From the NCBI GenBank assembly GCA_013339765.2, contig CM023457.1:45372144-45436143 (forward strand): 64,000 nucleotides of DNA, read 5' to 3'. Made by a program: the position numbers and the translations under genes. Positions 57,950-64,000 of this stretch are shown here, piece after piece. Every line of letters begins with the position of its first letter. Positions within the stretch are counted from its first letter, which is position 1. This DNA is from Haemaphysalis longicornis (lineage: Eukaryota > Arthropoda > Arachnida > Ixodida > Ixodidae). Below the pieces are notes generated by a model. The model saw nothing but the letters and a program-made list of their open reading frames with translations, ran no database searches and was not told the DNA's origin.

Positions 57950-59844
57950 AACTAGCATTGGTACAGGCGTGTTAAAGTGCTGCTTTTTCACCGCTACAGA
58001 ACCCAACGCCTAGTGTAGTTTCGATTGTAAGTAATACTGATAACCATAGTTTGGCTTTTCGCGTTACATGCGTTCTCTTCTCTCTGCTCTTGCAACGTTG
58101 GCAGGACCCCCCCCCTCTTCCCGAAAAAAAAAAGAAATGCACAGAATTTCATTTTTTAACCAATCCTCAAGAATTAAATGCCAAGACAAAGGCGATATTC
58201 AGTTTACAAAACAAAGTAGTTACCGGGAATCCGTTGCGCTGATTCGCAACGAGAAATAAAAAGGAAATGTTTTATTACATCTGCAACAGCGCAACTTCAT
58301 TTATTGCCATCTTTAGGGTTCGTAAGCGACCTTATACGCAAGAATGCAAACACCTCTCGCTGTTGCAGGCACCTGTTAGATTTAAAAGGAACGCAAATGG
58401 TCAGCACAGCAGCCGTAACAGAAAATTTGTGCTCACTGTGAGGTCCCAGAAGCTTGGTTTGCACACTGTAAACCTGCTTGTCACTTTGCGAAAATCTAGC
58501 TAAACATGAGATATTGATTGTACTGCGTGCGTTGACAATTCAATTCGCAAGTTCACTTGCGACGAAAGCCGTAAATAAGTCATCTGAAACCGTTACTCAT
58601 CAAACCTTCCTTCAGAGTCGCTAAAATTTCATTTAAAAGACCCGTTAGAGCGGTTACATTTATATCTCTGCGCTGATCAAAATTCAGTAATTTTATGTTG
58701 CCTTTTCAACACACAAAAAATATCGTAAGCTCTTAGAAAGAATTTCGGGGCAGTTAAGTAGTGTTACCATTTCAGGGCATCCAACAAATGCAAGAATGCG
58801 TCATGCTACCAGTGAAAGCGGTTGAGATTGCCGTTGTAAACTGAATTTCAGAGATCGATGCTTCCTGATTTGTTTCTATTTATGCTTTTATTGAAGGCTC
58901 AAAGCCGTAGTCTGGAAAGATCGAGCTTGCTACGAGCCACAGCGTACAAGTTCATTGTCACAATTACGGCCATTCTGAGATTCCCGATGAGTCGTCGCTT
59001 TTTTTTTTTTGCGTAGTAATGAAAACTGACTGCCGCTTACATGCTATAAGTTGAACGTTGAGGAACCGAACTACAGCATACCACTCTTGTTTGCACCTTT
59101 CGTGCGCACATACGGCGGGGAAAAGGCACGAAGCGCGCTCACAGTGTGCATTCTTACGGGCCGCTCAGCGAAGCATCCACACTAGCAGCGCGACGCTGTC
59201 GCCACCTACATGTCGAGCTCGCGGCGAATACTGCTCACCGCCCGCCACGTCTACTTCCCCATACCATTGCGCAATGCCGCGCGCTCCTCGGCGGCCACCT
59301 GTGCGGCGCCTTAGAGGCTGCGCTGTGATTGGCGTAGCTGCACTATGATAAATGTCATTGTCTCCACCCAACAATCGTGTGTGTTCTTAATCCGTGACGT
59401 GGAGATCGGGCCACGGTCCTTATAAGCCAACAAAGCAAACCTCCAGTGTGGCTAAACCACATCGTAGCAAATTCAACCAGAGCGTCAGGTTCGCCAGGCT
59501 TCCTTTTCACAACGTGGGAGGGTTCTGAGTTTTATGACTACTCATCGAAAACAAACAGGCTGGTCAGCAATCCGCGCGCTAGCAAGAACTGCCGGCGCAC
59601 AGTAACGTGATGCTGCCATAACTCACAAGACATCTTGGAGCTGACTCATGCTCACAGAACAAAAATATGCCTAAGCGTAGGATGCCGAAAACCACCGTAT
59701 CTGCCTCTCATGATAAGCGAAGCTTGGGAAGCCTCTGGAGTCGCCCCTCGCATTCACGGAGCGCGCTGCCACTTTTGAATCAAATTCGCGCGGGAGTCGG
59801 AGCACAAGCGCGGTGCCTGCAAAAGAATGACGTCTCATGGCCTA
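57950..59844. other. no supported gene
   Basis: Unrecognised frames. A GC-rich patch at 59090-59340 with overlapping frames on both strands has no recognisable domain. A poly-C and a poly-A run lie near 58107 and 58124. Confidence 0.35.
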
Positions 59845-60090
59845 AGTGAAGTCGTCATAATCATCATCATCAACAACAGCAGCCCATTTAGGTCTACTGC
59901 TGGACGAAGCCCCCTCCCCCACCCCCCTAATTGAGCTCTATTTGCTTCTGTCCTGTGCCGCCAGAGTCCATTTTGTGCCTCCGAAAATTTTGTTATTTAA
60001 TCTCTCAACCGAGTTAATGACCTTCCTTTTGATCTACTGCCGTCTCTTGGTGTCCTTTCTGTTGCTCTATAAGACAGAAGAGGCTTTCCG
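59845..60090 (-). pseudogene. 3' end of an RTE-like LINE, minus strand
   Basis: On the minus strand it reads ERLNNKIFGGTKWTLAAQDRS followed by a stop. It then reaches GCAGTAGACCTAAATGGGCTG and a GATGATGATTATG end. This matches the C-terminal and 3' layout of the element at 48058-48300. Confidence 0.65.
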
Positions 60091-60109
60091 TGAGGCCGGA
60101 CGTCCTCAC

Positions 60110-60721
60110 GGTAGTAAAAAATCACGCCATACCCACGGAATGAATGATGATAAGTGGGGCGAAGCTCGAGAGGGGGAGATCATCGGTAACCGTAACTCTC
60201 CCGTGAAAGTTCGCCCATTACATCATTAAGAAAGACGTAAGACTGTGTGCGTACATTGTACAAATCAACTTTTATTTTCGGAGTCAATGCTCCCAGGCCC
60301 AGACCTGGTGAAAGACCCCGCGCCATCGAGGACTACCCCGCACCTTCACCACAATTTGTCACGTAGGATGGGACACAACGGTAAAGAAAGAACTTTTATT
60401 TAGGGCGAACTTGTGCCCGAACAAGACGAGAGGAAACGAGCAAAGGTCCTTGCGTCTCGTTCGATCTCCGAGAACGACTGCCTGCGTTCGTGGCGTGATC
60501 TCTTGCGTGATCTCCCCCTCGCAGTGCACGTGCGCTCGCGCCTCCGTTGGCGAACACAGACAAGCTCGCGCTCCCGGTGCCGAGTTTGCGCTGCCGGTTG
60601 CAGCCGGTTCTTGCGCGTGCAACGCGGCCCACTTTGCGACATCTCCGAAAGCATGCGGCGGTCACGTACCACGAGACACAAGGGATGGACAGACCCATGA
60701 CTTAAGGAGCTTCGCCCCTAA
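60110..60721. mobile_element. non-autonomous element, copy B, with 12-bp terminal repeats
   Basis: GGGGCGAAGCTC (60156-60167) and its complement GAGCTTCGCCCC (60707-60718) bound most of the element. The left 296 bp (60137-60432) differ from copy A at two sites only. The middle is GC-rich, with overlapping open frames on both strands (60359-60788) that look like composition effects. No transposase is seen, so it is called non-autonomous; its class is unknown. Confidence 0.75.
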
Positions 60722-62394
60722 AAATATAACAACGATGTATGCTCCATGGAAACGCCGTTACCGAGACATAGCGGTGCGTGCTTGTTGAAGCAATGGAGAT
60801 TGAACCGCGGGGTCATAGAATCTCCAATCGTCATTGTCGGCAATGGTAGTTCACGGCCACAGAATTAAAACAAATTATGTAAAAAAATGAGTGAGAATTT
60901 CAAGTCCGCTGCACCATTATTTCGCGCAGTGTTCCACCAAGCACAACTCCCGTGCTGTGCCCAATAAGAACACGCACTGTGCGCTTAAAAGCGGAAACTA
61001 CGTCCTGGCCACCATCAAAACCAGTGGCTTATACATCACCACGAAGTTTGCATTGCAGTACTGATTCACCAGAATTGACGTACCATTCGCCCTACCTCTG
61101 TAACTGTATCCCCTGATATCCTTTCATTACGCGTGCTCATATATCAAAGCAAGTCCCGATTGCTACACTGAAGTGTCGTTTCGTAGAGCTGATACCAAAT
61201 GCTTCGCGTTTACTAAGAAGGGTGGACTACCCAAGGCATTCAGCGAAATGCGTACGTCACGCCATTGCCAACGGCACACGCAACTCTACCTATGTGGGTG
61301 CTCCACAAACATACGCCCTTCGCAGCTGACTCTTAGGGACTGTAATTGCGTAGTCTGGGTGCAGTGTACATGTGCATCCGCCGTAGCAACCTAGGATGGA
61401 GAGGTCTAGCAACCAACAAGCCACAACCCTAAACCTGTGCAGCACGTTTGCCAATAAGGTGACGAGGCATTTGTACAATCTCCGTAGGGAACACCATCCA
61501 CATATTCGCAAGAACTAGACAGCCTTCCCTAGGCAAGGGACGTCTGCAACTTCAGGTGTTCCGCTAATATAAAGCAGGTGCACGAGTACACAACGTAGAT
61601 GTCTGCGCATCGTTATGCACGAGGGAAAATGGGCGCTACTTTCCTTGGAGTTTGGCGGCGAGTACCACATAGGAAGCGCCCGCAGCTGTCATGGCAGGTC
61701 AACAAAGAACAAACAGGCATCACTAATTTCCACTAAATTCGCTGACCGATAAGAAGCCGGGCTCGTCTCCTGAAGAGCTCATCCCCCCACGTTTCTTCTT
61801 CCGGCATGGCACGTTGACTCCAAATGCACGCAGGACTCTTAAATAAAAATCAAGTACACGCAAAGCCATGCAAAAACTGTAAAATGGCATAATATCGCGG
61901 GTTAAGCGTTCCGTACTTGAAGTGCAAGACAAAGGCGTAACAACGCGCTTTCAGACATACAACAAATGACTGGCGTTAATCGAGGCAACTTGGCACAGAT
62001 AAACACCTGAGGACAAAAGTCACAATTAAAATTTTTAGCATATGTGATATTCCAAAAAGATGCTCCCACGACACATTTGTGAAGTTGCTGTTGAAGCATC
62101 TAGTTTAACTACGTCTGTCGGATGGAAGCTTCCTTTGTTTGAATATAGCGCGGGCGTTACTCATTTTATGTGCATGTGTCAATTTGTAGCGCTGTAAAAC
62201 TGCGCAATTGTGAAGCAGGGAGCTGCAGTAGAACATCTGAGGGTTGCTGCCAACGAATGAACATTCAAGTGTGAACAATTCCAAGTATAGAATTCCAAGT
62301 GTGCCCTCTGTATTTCCAAGTGTACCGTCCCATGTTTACCCTGCTATGCCCAATGTCATTTTCGAACCAAATGATCCAAGTATTGATCCAAGTC
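60722..62394. other. no supported gene
   Basis: Short frames only (61173-61394, 61290-61511 minus, 61723-61932 minus). None is recognised. Confidence 0.35.
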
Positions 62395-63996
62395 ATTGAT
62401 TCCTTAAAGTGACGTCTTCAGCTGGTATTGATGGTATAAATTCTAAAGTTTTAAAAAACATGAAACATCTCTCTGCTATTATATTGTCGCACTTCTTCCA
62501 GCAATCACTCCCAATAGGAGTGGTGCCGTGGGAATGGAAAGTTGGCAAGGTCATTCTAATACCCAAGAAAGGTCCGTCATCCTCACCCTAAAACTACCGC
62601 CCAATATCACTAACATACGTGTGCTGTAAAATAATGGAACACATAATTTATATCAAACAGTCAAATTCCTTGCCTCTGTACATTTTTTTTTCTATCCCAG
62701 TCAGCACGGATTTCAGAAAGGCCTCTACTGTGAAACACAACTAGCGCTCTTTATTAAGGACATCAGCTCAAGTATCGATCACATTATTTCTGTAGATTCC
62801 CTCTCCCTAGATTTCGAAAAAGCTTTCGATAAAGTACCCCATAAACGCCGTTTTTTAATGTTCGCGCTTAAACATTGAACCAGTAGTTCTAGAACGGATA
62901 AGAAATGTTTTGTCAAACCGGCAACCGTTCGTTTACTCCAACCAGATGTCATCTACCAAGCGTTTCGTACTCGCAGGTGTACCTCAGGGTGCGGTGCTCG
63001 ATCCCCTTCTATTTTTAATTATGTTAATGACCTACCTACCAAACTATCGTCCCAAATCCGTCTATTCGCTGACGACAGCTGCGTGATTTATCGTCCTATG
63101 AACTGCCGTAATGACCCCCAGATTATTCCAAATGTTCTAATAACTATCGAAACCTGGTGCGAAAATTGGTTCATGACTGTGAACATTAGGAAAACATCCG
63201 TCGTTTCTTTCATCAAAGAAATCCCACCCGGCTCCTTCATACTTGTTTTCTGGATCCGAAATATTCCCCCTGAATTCCTACAAATACGTAGGTGTAAATA
63301 TTACGCCAGATCTACTTCGTCGTCCCACATAACAAACATTTCTAACAAGCAAACAATGTTCTTGGATACCTCAGAAGAAATCTACGACTCGCTCCCCCTT
63401 CTGGTAAGAGTTTGGCATATCTAACATTAGTCCGTCCGAAACTTGAATATGCTTGCGCTGTCTGGGACCCCACCAATCTAATCTATCCAAAACACTAAAT
63501 CTGTCCAAAAAGCATCTAGGTTTATGATACTCAGAGATAATCTACATCCTCCCCCTTCTGTGCTTTATATTAAAAGTCCGCCAATTGATCCGAATTTTGC
63601 GCCGCGGACGCTCTACACAAGCCACACCGACATATCAGTTAGTATATCTTTAACGCATCAATAGAGCTCAGGTTATATTCGACTCGCGCGCTTGAATCTG
63701 TCACTGAACTTAAAGATGGAGAGATGACCATTCCGACGCACCGCAACGGCGACTGCATCGCACTTACATTTTCCCCATTTTTCGAAATTTTTCCCTCTCT
63801 GTCCGACGCATCTTTTATCATGCCCACGCACCGAATATCTTCCCGCCATAACCACAACCACCCAGTTTACCCTGCGCATGCCCGTACAACTGCTCACCTT
63901 CGGTCATTCTTTGTTCAGACAGCGAAGGGTTGGATTGACCCTCCGCCCCACGTCGTGCACCACTCCCGCCCCATTCTTTTCAAAACGCACATCTAA
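62395..63996 (+). pseudogene. CR1/L2-like LINE, RT and C-terminus
   Basis: Plus-strand frames give SSAGIDGINSKVLKNMKHLS (near 62416), GKVILIPKKGPSS (near 62543), NYRPISLTYVCCKIMEHII (near 62593), LDFEKAFDKVPHKR (near 62810, read across a few changes) and AGVPQGAVLDPLLF (near 62973). Then come VNDLPTKLSSQIRLFADDS with FADD at 63065-63076, YKYVGVNITP (near 63281), LVRPKLEYACAVWDP (near 63427) and the C-terminal HRISSRHNHNHPV. The end is TAA at 63994-63996. Missing the endonuclease, with several stops and frameshifts. The largest single open part is 63083-63424. Confidence 0.88.
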
Positions 63997-64000
63997 GAAA

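Noticed and set aside
60359..60788. Overlapping Arg/Cys-rich frames on both strands of copy B
   Set aside because: They lie inside a non-autonomous mobile element and reflect GC-rich composition; frames conflict.
1..64000. CRISPR arrays, bacterial operons, rRNA genes
   Set aside because: No spaced identical repeats, no Shine-Dalgarno/operon layout and no rRNA sequence; the window is eukaryotic repeat-rich DNA.

Overview
The window looks like low-gene-density nuclear DNA of an arthropod, most probably a hard (ixodid) tick. The main reasons are at least four copies of a tRNA-derived SINE of the type known from ixodid ticks (Ruka-like: A box, B box, a GC-rich block, a conserved 3' tail and short CAAT-type repeats), many decayed non-LTR retrotransposons of several clades, abundant microsatellites, GT-AG intron signals, and a secreted cysteine-rich (prokineticin/Dickkopf/ixodegrin-type) exon. 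Species and all family names are inferred by eye; no database search was possible. A run of 100 N (43231-43330) shows this is a scaffold with a gap.

Layout. 0-5 kb: GC-rich leader, a 12-bp-unit minisatellite and an intact GIY-YIG nuclease ORF (1809-2432, + strand). 5.6-7.7 kb: a decayed CR1/L2-like LINE on the minus strand. 8-14.5 kb: SINEs, LINE 3' ends, a dispersed poly-C-associated repeat and two diverged copies of a unit with a nuclease-like motif. 16.9-19.2 kb: an I-like LINE with RNase H, interrupted by a TA-flanked MITE and a perfect hairpin. 25.7-26.4 kb: a probable host exon encoding 36-residue repeats, whose frame is restored by removing a 32-nt GT-AG segment. 28.5 kb and 60.1 kb: two almost identical copies of one mobile element. 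33.5-38.7 kb: an almost full-length but frameshifted I-like LINE (ORF1, ORF2 with endonuclease, RT and RNase H). 42.2-45.7 kb: an endonuclease fragment of the same family, the assembly gap, and a minus-strand LINE with a 375-codon open frame but a deleted RT core. 46.3-48.3 kb: a cluster of GGGTGTT-type motifs and an RTE-like 3' end. 51.4-53.0 kb: two LINE fragments in opposite orientation. 54.2-55.3 kb: a large palindromic (foldback) element. 55.9-56.3 kb: two exons of a secreted cysteine-rich protein on the minus strand. 56.6-57.7 kb and 62.4-64.0 kb: further LINE fragments.

There is no operon-like organisation. Only three stretches look like protein genes that may still be read: the GIY-YIG ORF, the 36-residue repeat exon and the cysteine-rich exon pair. 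Nearly everything else is transposable-element debris, listed as pseudogene, mobile_element or repeat. Stretches with nothing recognisable are listed explicitly as such.
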